From an uncultured Acidobacteriota bacterium (GTDB taxonomy: Bacteria > Acidobacteriota > UBA6911 > RPQK01 > JAJDTT01), in NCBI GenBank assembly GCA_951812665.1, contig CATOST010000054.1:1-33382 (forward strand): a stretch of 33,382 bases of DNA. The letters are read 5' to 3'. Position numbers and translations under genes: made by a program. The notes beneath the pieces were generated by a model. The model saw only the letters and a program-made list of their open reading frames with translations. It was not told the DNA's origin and made no database searches. Below are positions 6,721-16,700 of the stretch, one piece after another. How positions within the stretch are numbered: the stretch's first letter is position 1; the number at the start of each line of letters is the position of its first letter.

Positions 6721-8441
6721 GTCCGGAAGTCCTCGGGTGAGAAGTAGACTCCGTAGAGATGGGACTTGGTTCGGGGATCCCCTCGGTTGCTGTAGTCCAC
6801 CATGAACACGCGTCCGTCCTCCAACTCCACCCAGGAGGAGTAGCCGTTGTCGGGCCGATGCGTGGCGGACGGCGTATTGGCGTGGAGTTCCAGCATGTGG
6901 TCCAACTGGTACTGGTCGGGATACTCGCCGCTTTCGGCGCGCCACTCCCATTGGTGATGCGGCTCGGTCTCGTTGCTGACCTGGTAGGCGGCGCGGCTCC
7001 ACCAGCTCTTTCCCTTCCCGTTCTCCGCCTGCCCGAACCAGGTCTCCAGCAGCGGAAAGTCATTGTACAGAGCCCGGCTCATGACCACCTTGCCGTCGAC
7101 CTGGATGGTGAACAGTCCCTTCCAGGCGTTGAGCCGGACGGTTCTCGGCTTCGTCATGTCCAGCTTGTGGGTCAGGTCGATGCGGCCGCCGCTGGCCCGG
7201 GTCGGACCCAGGTCCCGTTTGGGTGCGTAGAGCCAAAGGCCGTTGCTGCAGACGTCCAATCGCCGCTCCAGACGGCCGATCTCCAAGGAGGCGATGGGCT
7301 GGCCGGGAGGGCCCTCGACGCGAAGCCGGGCCTCAAGGAAGAGGTCGCTGCGAAAATTCTCGGGAGGAAGGAGAATGTACTGGGTGACGGCGCCGGGAAC
7401 GTCCTCGATGCACAGCTCCCCCGATTCGAGCTTCACCCGGTCGTGGTAGTGAACCCCTCCCAGCTTGAAACCGGGGTTGCGCCGCAGGTCCCCGATCCAG
7501 GCATGGGTGCCCCGGTTGCCCGACCGGTTCCGGTAGGTGACCAGGACCCGTCCATCGGGTAGTTCCTTGGCGTAGGGACGGTCTCCAGCGAAGGGCATGG
7601 GTTCGGGCCGACTCCAGTTCCGGCCCCCGTCGTGGGAGAAGCAGAGGTACGAGGGGTAGCCGTGATGGTTGCTTTCCCTGAGCACGCAGGCGAGGGAGCC
7701 GTCCGAAAGGACGACGATGGCGGCTTCCGAATGATGGTGGACCGTGTCGGCCGCGACGATGCTCTTGTTTTTCCAGGTCATCCCACCGTCGGTGGAGCGC
7801 ATGACGAAGACGCCGATCTTGCGCGTGGCCTTGAAAAAGATCTGGGAGGCCATCAGCAGGGTTCCGTCCGGCAACTCCACGATCCGGTCCGGCTCGAAGC
7901 CGGGGACTCCCGTCAGGCGAGGTACGCTCCAGCTCCGGCCCTCGTCCGAGCTGAACCAGCTCCAGATTCCGGGAGGCTGATCCTCGTGGATGTGGCTGAA
8001 GTCGTTCTGGTCGCAGATGACGACCAGCCGCCCGTCGCTGAGGCGGCTGATCCGGGGGGTCACCCAGCGTTCCTCCCCTTTTCGCGGGTCCGCCTCCGAG
8101 ACCAGCCGCGGGTTTCCCCAGGTTCGACCGTTGTCATGGCTCTCCAGGGTCGTGAGCCGGGTCGTCTCCTGCGGCCAGTGGGCGTCGCAGTCGTTGTAGA
8201 CCAGCATCAGCTTCCCGCTGGGAAACCGGATCAGGTCGGGGTTCTTGGTGAAGCGCCCCTCGGGCCTCCAGACCGTGACCTGGCGGTCGGCCACGGCGTC
8301 CAGGGAGCGCATTCGGCTGCGGCGGACGGGGGACGGGGCGGAGAATGCGGTGCCGGGGAAACCAGGGGAGACGGAGGCGAGGGCGCCGGCTCCCAGGGTC
8401 CGGCTCAGAAAACGGCGTCGGTTCAGGTTCATCGTCTTCAT
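6717..8441 (-). CDS. Tat-exported BNR/sialidase-like protein
   Basis: The 574-residue product starts at ATG 8441 after TAGGAG at 7 nt. It has a twin-arginine leader (NRRRFLSRTLGAGALASVSP). Four Asp boxes follow the S-x-D-x-G-x-x-W pattern: SHDNGRTW (about 101), SSDEGRSW (164), STDGGMTW (216) and SHDGGRNW (269), identifying a six-bladed sialidase fold. Residues from about 350 to 470 look like an inserted lectin-like sandwich (GLWLYAPKRDLGP, WKGLFTIQVDGKVV) before the last blade, which ends near YGVYFSPEDFRT. Exo-sialidases or other BNR-type glycosidases are the family; whether the catalytic Arg triad is complete cannot be shown here. Coupled to the next propeller gene by ATGA. Confidence 0.8.
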   Translation of the reverse strand: MKTMNLNRRRFLSRTLGAGALASVSPGFPGTAFSAPSPVRRSRMRSLDAVADRQVTVWRPEGRFTKNPDLIRFPSGKLMLVYNDCDAHWPQETTRLTTLESHDNGRTWGNPRLVSEADPRKGEERWVTPRISRLSDGRLVVICDQNDFSHIHEDQPPGIWSWFSSDEGRSWSVPRLTGVPGFEPDRIVELPDGTLLMASQIFFKATRKIGVFVMRSTDGGMTWKNKSIVAADTVHHHSEAAIVVLSDGSLACVLRESNHHGYPSYLCFSHDGGRNWSRPEPMPFAGDRPYAKELPDGRVLVTYRNRSGNRGTHAWIGDLRRNPGFKLGGVHYHDRVKLESGELCIEDVPGAVTQYILLPPENFRSDLFLEARLRVEGPPGQPIASLEIGRLERRLDVCSNGLWLYAPKRDLGPTRASGGRIDLTHKLDMTKPRTVRLNAWKGLFTIQVDGKVVMSRALYNDFPLLETWFGQAENGKGKSWWSRAAYQVSNETEPHHQWEWRAESGEYPDQYQLDHMLELHANTPSATHRPDNGYSSWVELEDGRVFMVDYSNRGDPRTKSHLYGVYFSPEDFRT

Positions 8442-8489
8442 CTGAAACTCCTAGCGTGGGAGGTAAGGGAGAAGGGGAAGGGGAAAGGA

Positions 8490-8503
8490 GGACAGGAAAG
8501 TCC
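8490..8503. repeat. GGAC/GTCC short hairpin of the GGACA family
   Basis: GGAC (8490-8493) and GTCC (8500-8503) flank AGGAAA, in a purine-rich tract that passes into CCCCCCTCC. It lies in the 80-bp gap between two genes of the propeller operon and resembles the hairpins at 5107 and 13649. Confidence 0.4.
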
Positions 8504-8521
8504 CCCCTCCGAGCCTCCCTC

Positions 8522-10147
8522 CTACTCGAACCAGAACGAGTAGAGGTGCGCCTCCCGCAGTTGGAACTGGAGGCGGATGATCTTCCCTTTCAGGGACTCC
8601 ATGTCTCTCATTTCGCTCCACTCTATGACCTGGTCTGTGGAATCGCCGGTAAAGGTGGGGGATCGGTCGTAGTCCCACTCCGGCAGCCATTGGCCGTCCA
8701 ACTCGCCGTCTCCGCGCCGGACGGCCACCCGGACGGAGCCTTTGGTGGAAGTCTTTGCGTTGATGTGCAACCGTCCGCCCGGGTACTTGAGGGGACGGGT
8801 CAGGAGAAATCCCTCCTCCGGCGCCTCGATGGAGACGAAGCCGTCCTTGCGCAGGGTGGCCAGGCAGATGTGCGAGTTGCCCGGCATGCGCACGTGGAGT
8901 TGCTCGCGCCCCACGTAGTAGAAGTCGATCCGGTCCTCCCGCTCGATCAGGCCCACCGGCGGAAAGACCATGCCCCAGTCGTAGGTGCCGGCGGGTCCCG
9001 TCCCCAGGAAGAGAGGCCGGGCCGGATGACGGTCCCAGTGGATGCCGTCCCGGCTCCAGGCCAACTGGATGTCGATCTGCATGTGCTTCGCCGGCTTGGA
9101 CTCCAGATCGAACGGCTGCTTGTAATAGAAATTCTCCAAGAATCCCAGGTAGATCCCTTCATACGGAGCCACCGTCATTCCATAGAACGAGAACGGGTCC
9201 AGTTCGTCGGGACGGAGGATCATGGTGGGTTGGGTCCAGTGGATGAGATCGGAGCTTTCCGAATAGGCGATGCGGCGGATCCGGCTGGCGTTGATGGGAG
9301 GCCGCCGATAGAGCATGAAGACCTTCCGTTCCGGATTGTACAGAATCTGGTTCTCACAGTCGCTCTGGCCCCGGAAGATGGGGTTCTCCTCCTGGTCCCG
9401 GAAGTGGATGCCGTCTTGGCTCAGGGCGATCCGCACCTCCATGCCTCCGCCGGGCATCTGCAGCGTCGCGGGGTTCCGGCCCAGTTCCCCGCTGTGGTAG
9501 GCCAGCAGGTAGCGGCCCTTGTGGCGCCAGTTTTCAGGCAGCTCGGTCACCGCGATGGAGGCGCTCCGTCCCGGCTTGGTGAAAAAGACATTGGGGGCCG
9601 AGAGACCCTCGATCTCATGGAGATTCAGGCCGGGCGCCGTCCAGTTCAGTCCGTCCCGCGACTCGTAGTACAGACCGAAGTGTTGGCCCGCGGTGCGATA
9701 CATCCGGTAGCCGTTGGCCCACATGCGGTAGAGACCCCGCTCCCGGTCGTAGACGACGCTGGGGGTGCTCACCACGTGGGTCTGCCGGTGGTCCAAAGAA
9801 GCGCCGCCGGTGATGAGGGGATTCCCGGAGTGCCGCCGGGGCCGATGGACGACTCTCCGGCAGCCGGCCAGGTCCTCGACCACGTAGCCGTCCATGAGCG
9901 ACTGGCGCCGGTTCCCGATCTCGAGAGGCGCAGTCGGCAAGACCGACCAAGAGCCCTCGATGGAGGTCCCCTTCACGTACTTGGACGCGGAGAGCTTGTC
10001 GCCCTTGACGATGTGCCCCGTCCCGTCGAAACGGCCCGGCGGTTCCTTGATCCGAGTCTCGGCCTGTCCCAGAGCCGGTCCGATGCTGGCGCCGAGCCAG
10101 AACAGCGTTCCCCAGAGCAGGAGCGAATTTCGTCTACGCCACTGCAT
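8522..10147 (-). CDS. Secreted GH32/GH43-like propeller protein (paralogue 2, divergent)
   Basis: A 541-residue protein begins at ATG 10147 with a near-perfect AGGAGG ribosome site overlapping the end of the preceding gene. The signal peptide is about residues 1-28 (RRRNSLLLWGTLFWLGASIG, cleavage near LGQ). After an unusual spacer, IGNRRQSLMDGYVVEDLAG aligns with IGSRLELFVDDWLIETMKG of the 11923 gene. Propeller motifs follow: YESRDGLNW, LSQDGIHF, SSDLIHWTQP and WSRDGIHWDR. The tail matches the paralogues (LRKDGFVSIEAPEEGFLLTR, final EAHLYSFWFE). Enzyme activity and substrate are unassigned. It is the most divergent of the three and may act on a different linkage. Confidence 0.72.
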   Translation of the reverse strand: MQWRRRNSLLLWGTLFWLGASIGPALGQAETRIKEPPGRFDGTGHIVKGDKLSASKYVKGTSIEGSWSVLPTAPLEIGNRRQSLMDGYVVEDLAGCRRVVHRPRRHSGNPLITGGASLDHRQTHVVSTPSVVYDRERGLYRMWANGYRMYRTAGQHFGLYYESRDGLNWTAPGLNLHEIEGLSAPNVFFTKPGRSASIAVTELPENWRHKGRYLLAYHSGELGRNPATLQMPGGGMEVRIALSQDGIHFRDQEENPIFRGQSDCENQILYNPERKVFMLYRRPPINASRIRRIAYSESSDLIHWTQPTMILRPDELDPFSFYGMTVAPYEGIYLGFLENFYYKQPFDLESKPAKHMQIDIQLAWSRDGIHWDRHPARPLFLGTGPAGTYDWGMVFPPVGLIEREDRIDFYYVGREQLHVRMPGNSHICLATLRKDGFVSIEAPEEGFLLTRPLKYPGGRLHINAKTSTKGSVRVAVRRGDGELDGQWLPEWDYDRSPTFTGDSTDQVIEWSEMRDMESLKGKIIRLQFQLREAHLYSFWFE

Positions 10148-10157
10148 GATTCCCTCC

Positions 10158-11897
10158 TTACCGATCCGGGTACTCCACCGTCACGAAGATCTGGTGCACG
10201 ATCACGGGACGTCGTTTCTCCGGTTCCTTTCTTTCTTCCGCACCCGAATCCCGCACCAGCCGGCCCTCGGCGAACTCGTCCACCAGGGTCCCCTCATTCC
10301 GTTTCCAACCCAGCCAGTCCTTCCTCCTGACGCCGGGTGGAGCCACGATTCCAGGGAACGGACCTCCCGCCGGCACGTCCGAAATGATGCCTAGCTCGTT
10401 GGCGCCGCTGCGCATGATCCCGGCGGGAACGTCCACGTGATACCAGGGCTCTTCCCGGGTCGGCGCGGGAAGCAGAGTGTGGTTCAACCTCACCCAGATT
10501 TGCGTGTCTTCCCGGCTCTCCGCGGTCCAGAGGCTGATGCGAAAGCGGGCGTTTTCATCGTCGGCGTCCGGGCCGATAAGAAGAGGCAGCTTGGTTTCCA
10601 CCCGATCCAGGACCACGGGCAGCAGGGCCGACTCGGATCCCTGGATGATGGGCCCGCCGGTGTGGGCTGTGGAGTGGATGGCGTAGATCTTGTTCTTGCC
10701 CGCCAGGGTCTCCGACTCCCCCAATTCGCTGAGCGCCGAGATGAACTCCTCGCGGCTCAGCTCCTGGGTCGGCTCGTTGGCGTAATTGAAGAGGTAAATG
10801 CCGTCCGCGCCCTCCTGCTGGTAATAGGCGGCGCTGGCGCGCATTCCCTCTCGGAACACGGGCCGGCCATAGAGCCCTTCCCAGGCCCCCGCCCGATAGG
10901 AGTTGCCGTTGAGGGTGGCGTAGACGGGAACACCGTGGGCCCGGCCCAGGCTCACGAACTGGTCCAGGCGCAGCCGGCTGGGGAGATGGCCCATGCCAAC
11001 GAGAAGCACGTCCAACAGCCCCTCACGGACCCACCGCTCGACCTCCATGCCCAGCTCCAGCGACCGTTCCAGGGAGTCCACGACATGGACGGCCAGGGTG
11101 TAGGGATGTCCCCGCCGCTCCCCCACGGCATCCAGCCGCTGCCGCGCCTGGCGCATCATTTCGGTCAACAAGTGGGCGTGGCGCCTCTCCTGCCCCAGGG
11201 GGAAGCTGATGCCCATGCGGTTGAAGTCCAGCTCGTAGCCGTCGAAATCATGGGCGGCGGCGGTCCGCTCAATGAAGTTTAGCCGGTGTTGCCGGACCTC
11301 CGGATGGACGAAGTTGAGCCCGGACCACAGCATGTGTTCGGTCAGTTCGGAGGCCAGGTGCCGGCTGCTTTCTGGGGCCAGCAGGAACTCCGGATGCTCG
11401 ATCTTGAAGGGATCGTCCAGATCATGGAGGGAGACGGACCGCCAGGACGCGTGCAGATCGTTCATCCTCAGGGAGGCCCACACCTCCATTCCGCGGGCGT
11501 GGCAGGCTTCGATGACCAGGTCCCGCACCTCCTCGTAGGAACTGAAACAGGGCCAGAGCATCTCCGTCGAGATGTTGTAGGGAGGGTCCGCGCCGTTGCC
11601 GATGTGGAAGACGTAGGTGTCCACCTGGGTGCCGAAGGTCATGTTGGTGCGGACGTCGAGGAAGGACTGATGGTCGGTGATGTCGGCGATCAGCTTCATG
11701 TAGGGGATCTTCCGCCCCTGGTCAATGTAACCCCAGGTTTCCTGCGAGGCAGCGTCGTAGTAAAGGATTCGCCGCTTCCGGTCCTTGGGGAAAACGGTCT
11801 TCCGGATGCCGTCCTCGTCGCCTCCGCCCTCAGGGGCGCAGGCGACGGCTAAAAACAGTGCACTCCACAGGAGCGGCAACCAGCGATGCAGTCTCAT
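10158..11897 (-). CDS. GH10-like TIM-barrel glycoside hydrolase lipoprotein
   Basis: The 579-residue product starts at ATG 11897 with GGAGGG upstream. The leader ends LFLAVAC, a plausible though imperfect lipobox with Cys20, so it is probably membrane anchored. Residues about 40-400 resemble the GHL10/DUF4015-like TIM barrel: ILYYDAASQETW, ARGMEVWASLRMND, DGYELDFNRM, GLLDVLLVGMG, and GADGIYLFNY near the barrel end. The DGYELDF strand carries the likely acidic active-site residues. The C-terminal 150 residues are beta-rich, sandwich-like. It sits 25 bp after the gene at 11923 and 10 bp before the next, clearly within one operon. The hydrolase class is likely; the substrate is unknown. Confidence 0.7.
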   Translation of the reverse strand: MRLHRWLPLLWSALFLAVACAPEGGGDEDGIRKTVFPKDRKRRILYYDAASQETWGYIDQGRKIPYMKLIADITDHQSFLDVRTNMTFGTQVDTYVFHIGNGADPPYNISTEMLWPCFSSYEEVRDLVIEACHARGMEVWASLRMNDLHASWRSVSLHDLDDPFKIEHPEFLLAPESSRHLASELTEHMLWSGLNFVHPEVRQHRLNFIERTAAAHDFDGYELDFNRMGISFPLGQERRHAHLLTEMMRQARQRLDAVGERRGHPYTLAVHVVDSLERSLELGMEVERWVREGLLDVLLVGMGHLPSRLRLDQFVSLGRAHGVPVYATLNGNSYRAGAWEGLYGRPVFREGMRASAAYYQQEGADGIYLFNYANEPTQELSREEFISALSELGESETLAGKNKIYAIHSTAHTGGPIIQGSESALLPVVLDRVETKLPLLIGPDADDENARFRISLWTAESREDTQIWVRLNHTLLPAPTREEPWYHVDVPAGIMRSGANELGIISDVPAGGPFPGIVAPPGVRRKDWLGWKRNEGTLVDEFAEGRLVRDSGAEERKEPEKRRPVIVHQIFVTVEYPDR

Positions 11898-11922
11898 TTT
11901 TCCCTCCCAGTCAGTGCCGGCA

Positions 11923-13497
11923 TTAAATCCGGAACCGAATGGAATATAGATCCGCGTCTTTCAGGGCGAAACGCAGCCGGACGGGTTTCCCCGACAGCGA
12001 ACCCACATCGCTTCCAGCCCGCCACGTGACAACCCGTTCGATTTCATCTCCGATGATCTCCACACAGTCGGCCAACCCAAAGCCTTCCGCGGGCCTTCCC
12101 TGAACGTCTTGAACCTCCACCCTCAGACTTCCTGCCGCCGAAGTGGCGTAGTTCAGGACCAGTTCCTTTCCCTGGAAGACAAGGGGCCGAGTGAGAAACT
12201 CTCCGCCGGAATAGGGACCGTTCACGGAGACGAACCCGTCAATGCGGAGAGCGCCCCTCCGCAACCGGACCGACGGGTGCCGGTAGTGCTCGATGTAGTA
12301 GAGGGAGATCTCCGCCGGTCCCGTGGGCACGACCCCGACTCCCTTGTACATGTTCCGGTCGGTCCAGTTGTCCGGGTCGGGGCCCGGCCGCAGGAACGCC
12401 TCCATGAATCGCCGGTCCCAGTGGATCCCGTCGCGGCTGGCCATGAACACGCTCTCGGAAATCCCGCTCGCGGTCCAGTCCTCACGGACCTTGCGCTCCG
12501 GGAAGAAGCGCTTGGGGAACATGAGGTAGAGGTGGGGCGCCCGGTAGTAGAGGCTGCAGGCGTTCATGTAGAGGTGCTCGACGGGTGAATCGCCCAATTC
12601 GATGAATTGTGGCTTGGACCAGTTTCTGAAGTCGGACGAAACGCTGCGCCGGATGGAGCGGATCCCGGGCGGGTAGGTCTCGAAGACTCCGAACCGCGGG
12701 TCCATGCCCCGCATGTAGGCTACGTACTGCCCAAGATTCGGGTCCCACAGGACCGTGTTGTGGGAGTCGAAATGATGGGGCCAGTGGTCGTCGTCGGGGG
12801 CGGTGAGGATGGGGTCCCTGTCCAACACCGTCCAGTGAAGTCCGTCCGGCGAGACCAGGCCGCGGAGCGTCCCGGGCGGGTCGAACCCGGACGAGAGGCC
12901 GATGGCCTTGTAGCGCTCCGACTCGGGCGCCGCCGGGTTGCCGTCCTTGAAGACACACACGTGCTTGGCCGTACTTCCGTGGATCACGATGTTGTTGTCT
13001 CCGGAGGGCTCGAACCCGCGGATGCCCCGGGTTTCATGGATCCCCAAGACCGGCCTTTCCCAATGGATTCCGTCGCGGCTCTCAGCGTAACAGGTGCACG
13101 GCTCCGGCCGCCGATCGGCCCGGATTCCGTCCCATACGCCGCCTCCCCGGTACCAGAGCCGGTAGCGGTCTCCCTCCTTAATGTAGGCCGGGGCGTAACT
13201 CAAGGGGCCCTCCCAGGGGCGGTCGAACTCGAGGACCACCTCCCGGGGTACGGGATGGTGCAGCTTCAGCTCCACCCCCTTCATAGTCTCGATCAGCCAG
13301 TCGTCCACGAACAGCTCGAGCCGCGACCCGATCTCGCGCATTTCCGGGGATGACCCACGGGCACCGGACGCCGCCAGCCGTACCGGTTGAATCAACGCCA
13401 ACGAGCCGAAACCGAGCGAGGACATCCTCAAGAAGTCTCTGCGGGACCTGGTCCGACGCCGTCGCCGGTCGAGTGCCTCTTGCATCCCTGGAACCAT
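11923..13497 (-). CDS. Tat-exported GH32/GH43-like propeller protein (paralogue 3)
   Basis: A 524-residue protein with a twin-arginine leader (SRRDFLRMSSLGFGSLAL). The ATG at 13497 is taken; ATG 13485 is an alternative and neither has a strong ribosome site. The mature part begins LELFVDDWLIETMKG and holds FDRPWEG, YRLWYRGG, YAESRDGIHWERP, VSPDGLHW, DSHNTVLWDP, SSDFRNWSKP and ASRDGIHWDRRFMEAFLRPG. It ends with a sandwich tail (ALKDADLYSIRFRI). It aligns along its length with the 5188-6720 protein, but uses a Tat rather than a Sec leader, implying a different folding route. First gene of the enzyme set after the receptor, behind a 215-bp gap with hairpins and a motif shared with the receptor's promoter. 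Confidence 0.75.
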   Translation of the reverse strand: MVPGMQEALDRRRRRTRSRRDFLRMSSLGFGSLALIQPVRLAASGARGSSPEMREIGSRLELFVDDWLIETMKGVELKLHHPVPREVVLEFDRPWEGPLSYAPAYIKEGDRYRLWYRGGGVWDGIRADRRPEPCTCYAESRDGIHWERPVLGIHETRGIRGFEPSGDNNIVIHGSTAKHVCVFKDGNPAAPESERYKAIGLSSGFDPPGTLRGLVSPDGLHWTVLDRDPILTAPDDDHWPHHFDSHNTVLWDPNLGQYVAYMRGMDPRFGVFETYPPGIRSIRRSVSSDFRNWSKPQFIELGDSPVEHLYMNACSLYYRAPHLYLMFPKRFFPERKVREDWTASGISESVFMASRDGIHWDRRFMEAFLRPGPDPDNWTDRNMYKGVGVVPTGPAEISLYYIEHYRHPSVRLRRGALRIDGFVSVNGPYSGGEFLTRPLVFQGKELVLNYATSAAGSLRVEVQDVQGRPAEGFGLADCVEIIGDEIERVVTWRAGSDVGSLSGKPVRLRFALKDADLYSIRFRI

Positions 13498-13528
13498 TGT
13501 TGACCCGGAAGAACTGGGCCGGGTTTCC

Positions 13529-13546
13529 CTACCCCGACTCGTTATC
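13529..13546 (-). promoter_or_regulatory. TCGGGGTAG element downstream of a -10-like box, before the propeller operon
   Basis: On the minus strand GATAAC (13541-13546) is followed after 3 nt by TCGGGGTAG (13529-13537) and then GGAAACCCGGCCC. The same arrangement is found in front of the TonB receptor (17364-17382). The -35 region is weak. A shared regulator or shared initial-transcript element is inferred. Confidence 0.35.
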
Positions 13547-13648
13547 GTTGTAAGTATAGAAGGTGAAACGTCCGATCAGAACCAAGGATTCACGAGGACA
13601 TCCGACAATGGTGAAGAGTCGGCGCTTCAGGGTCGGGGTTGAGGAGGG

Positions 13649-13705
13649 GGACAAGACTGTCCGCCCTCCCGGGGGGTCGAAGAGGGGGACAGAAATGTCC
13701 CCCTC
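13649..13705 (-). terminator. Twin hairpins downstream of the TonB receptor
   Basis: A perfect 10-bp stem GAGGGGGACA (13682-13691)/TGTCCCCCTC (13696-13705) with a GAAA loop starts 7 nt past the receptor stop. A second, GGACA (13649-13653)/TGTCC (13658-13662), follows. There is no U-tract, so a processing, stability or partial-terminator role between receptor and enzyme genes is as likely as full termination. Same repeat family as 5107-5161. Confidence 0.5.
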
Positions 13706-13712
13706 CCATTTC

Positions 13713-16700
13713 TCAGAACGAGAAGCGGAAGCCCAACTGGATCTGGCGCGCCGTCGCCGCACTGCTCACCCGTCCCGCGCTCGAGCGGTCTACTCTGCCT
13801 TCGGGTGCGTTGAAGATGGCGGTGTTGAGTGCGTTGAAGAATTCCACTCGGAAGTCCAGGGACTTCTGCTCCCCGAGGGCGAACCCCTTGTGCAGAGAGA
13901 AATCCATTATGGGCACACCATCGTAGCGCAGCGGCCAAGGCGACGCATTGCCCAGAGCCAGAGAGGCGGCCTGGTGGCAATATTGGGCCCCTCCGCACAG
14001 ACTGCTGTCGTATTTAGGCAACGCAAAGGCACTGACGTCGAACCACCGTTCCACCGTCGCACCCCCACCCAGACTTCCGTCGCGAATCCGGTCCGGTCGC
14101 TGGCCGGAGCGCCGGCCCTGGTTCCACAGATCCCGGTTCACGCGGACTTCGAACAATGCACCCGTGGTCAGGGTGACGATTCCCGTGGCTTCCCAGCCAC
14201 CCAGCAGCGTTTTCTTCAGTCCGTCCGCGTTGCGGAAGAACGGAAGCTCCCAGATCGATGAACTGTAGAAAGTGTGGGTCCGATCCCAGCGCATGGGCGA
14301 CTTCAGGCGGTGGCGCTCGAATTCCAGGGAATTGCGCCCGTCGAGCCAGACCCCGTTGATGTTGAGGGCCATGCCCTTGCCCCAGGTGTAGCCCATCGAC
14401 ATGGCCAGCCCGTCCTGGAAGCGCCGTTCCAGCTTAGCCTGCAGGGAGTCGTAGTGCATGTTCCCATCAGGTCGCATCAGGATGTTGGGTCTCAGTTGCG
14501 GGTAGGGCCGGCGAGCCCGCTGCCCACTCCAGGACCGGGGCGCCGTATCACCGGGAATCCAAGCGCGCGGGCCGGCCGTGACCGTGGCGGAGCTGGCGTG
14601 CCTCGTCCCGCCGCCCACCAGCGTCTGCATATAGCCTTCCGGTTGGGCCACGTTGTGGGGAAGGGAATTTCGGATGTGCCGCGCCTGGTTGCCCACGTAG
14701 GCCACTTCCAGCTTGGTGCCCTGGAAGAGCTCGTGCTGGAGCGACAGGTTGTAGGAGTACACCTGTCCTTCTTCCCAATCCAACTCCGGCAGGTAGCAGG
14801 TCCGGTACTCACCCACCGCGGTCTGCGTCGGCAGTTCCAGCCGCTTTCCGAGGAACAGGGTCGGTCTCTCCGTTCCCCTCGGCAGGATGCTGCTGATCGT
14901 GCCCGTGGCGGGAAGAAGCGTCCTGCCTCTGAGAACCCCGATCTCCTGGTCGTAGGTCAGGCCCGCTCCCAAGCGCAGGACCGTCCGGTTGGTTCCGAAC
15001 ATCCTCCACGCCAATCCGAAGCGCGGCGCGAAGTAGCGCCACTTGGCCTTGAAGCAACCCCGCGTCTCCAGATTCCCGAAGGGCATGGCCAGACCGGTTG
15101 GGCCTTGGAACCGCTCGATGTCGAAACCCTTCGGCATCATCCGCACCGGATCGATGCGGCCGTTGGCCTGCGAGTAGTCGAAAGCACAGTAGTAGTAGTC
15201 GGTGGGATAGCCGCCGTCAGGCGTTCCTCCGTAGTAGGGCGGCCGCGGCTGCTCCCACCTCACACCCAGGTTCAGGGTCAGATCCGGCCCCAGCTTCCAG
15301 TCGTCGTTGACGAACCAGTTGTAGTGGCTCATGTCGAAGTGGGTGTAATAGAAGGAGTTTCCCTGGTTGTTGCCGGTCACCGAGGAGGGCAGCCCCAGCG
15401 CGAAGTCGGCCCAGGGTTCTCCGAAGGTGGCGCCGGTGACATCCCCGGCCTCGTTGCGTCTGATCTGGCCACTGGCGTACCCGTCGAACTGATCTCTGCC
15501 GCCGCTGTAGGCGATCACGCGGTTGCCCTCCACGTCCAGGTTGCGGCTGTGCTCGATGCCGAATTTCAGGTAGTGGTTCCCCTTCCGCCAGGAGGCGGAG
15601 TACTTCGCCGACCATCCCCAGTCCGTTCGCGGCGACACCGTCGTTCCCCGCCAGCCGGTGTAGTTGGAGGGTTCGATGCGCGGCACTCCACCCGGGCCCC
15701 GGCTTCCATCCGGGTAATAGGGCACATGCAGGTGCCCGTCGTCGTAGCCCAGGTCCTCGGCCCAGTTCCGGTCATTCAGCGGAACCGAGATCAGCCAGGA
15801 GAAACTCCAGATAGAGGCGCTGAGCTCCGTCACCAGGCTCGACCCCATGGGATTGACCCAGCTCATGGCCGTCTGCCAACCATGGGACCGGTCTTGAAAC
15901 TGCCGGCTGACCCCATGAAGTTCGGCTCCCGGGACTCCGTACCTTCCCGTGTGCACCGTCTCCGGAGAGTTCTGCCAACTGAAGCGGGCAAAGATCGTGT
16001 CGTCGGCGGCGAAGTGGTGATCGCCCCGGATGGAGTACTTGTTGACCCGGCTGTTGCGAGTGTTGGGATAGCTGTAGTTCTGGTCGGTGGCGCCGGCCAC
16101 GTTGGGCGCCGGCGGTGGAATCAATTCCATCGCCTTCAGGTAGACCGGACTCATCATGCTCTGGGGAATCCGGTTGTTGGCGAAGGGCTGCCGCTCTCCA
16201 CCCACCACGTCGAAGGGGTTGAAGAGCTGGGGAATCTGCCCGCTCGCCCCGGCGCCCGAGAAGTCTCCCCCGGTCATGGCCGCCGAAGGGACCGTCAGGA
16301 AGTCGACGCTCTCGAAGTCGTCGATGAACCGCTCGTAGTGGGCGTGAAAAAAGGTCCGGTCCTTGATGATGGGGCCGCCCATGGATCCGCCGAAGATCTG
16401 ATAGTTCACCGGCAGCTTGCCGGACCCGGTGCGGTTGGTGAAGAAATTGGCCGCATCCAGGCGCTCATCCCGAAAGTAGTACCAGGTGTGCCCGTGGAAT
16501 TCGTTGGTCCCGCTCTTGGAGAGCATACTGATCACGGCTCCGCCGACGCGACCGTGCTCGGCCGAGTAGTTGTTGGTGATGATCTTGAACTCCTGCACCG
16601 TCTCCGGCGTGGGCTGGACCACGGGCCTCTGGGTGACATAGCCCTGGTTATTGGCCCCGTCCAGTGTGATCTGGTTGGAGTGAGCGTAGAGGCCGTTGAA

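Noticed and set aside
6721..7002. N-terminal extension of the first propeller protein
   Set aside because: It lies inside the BNR gene in another frame and is Arg/Gly-rich; the ATGA start at 6720 gives a proper signal peptide.
8345..10330. Plus-strand open frame opposite the second propeller gene
   Set aside because: Codon-bias shadow; it crosses the boundaries of three real minus-strand genes.
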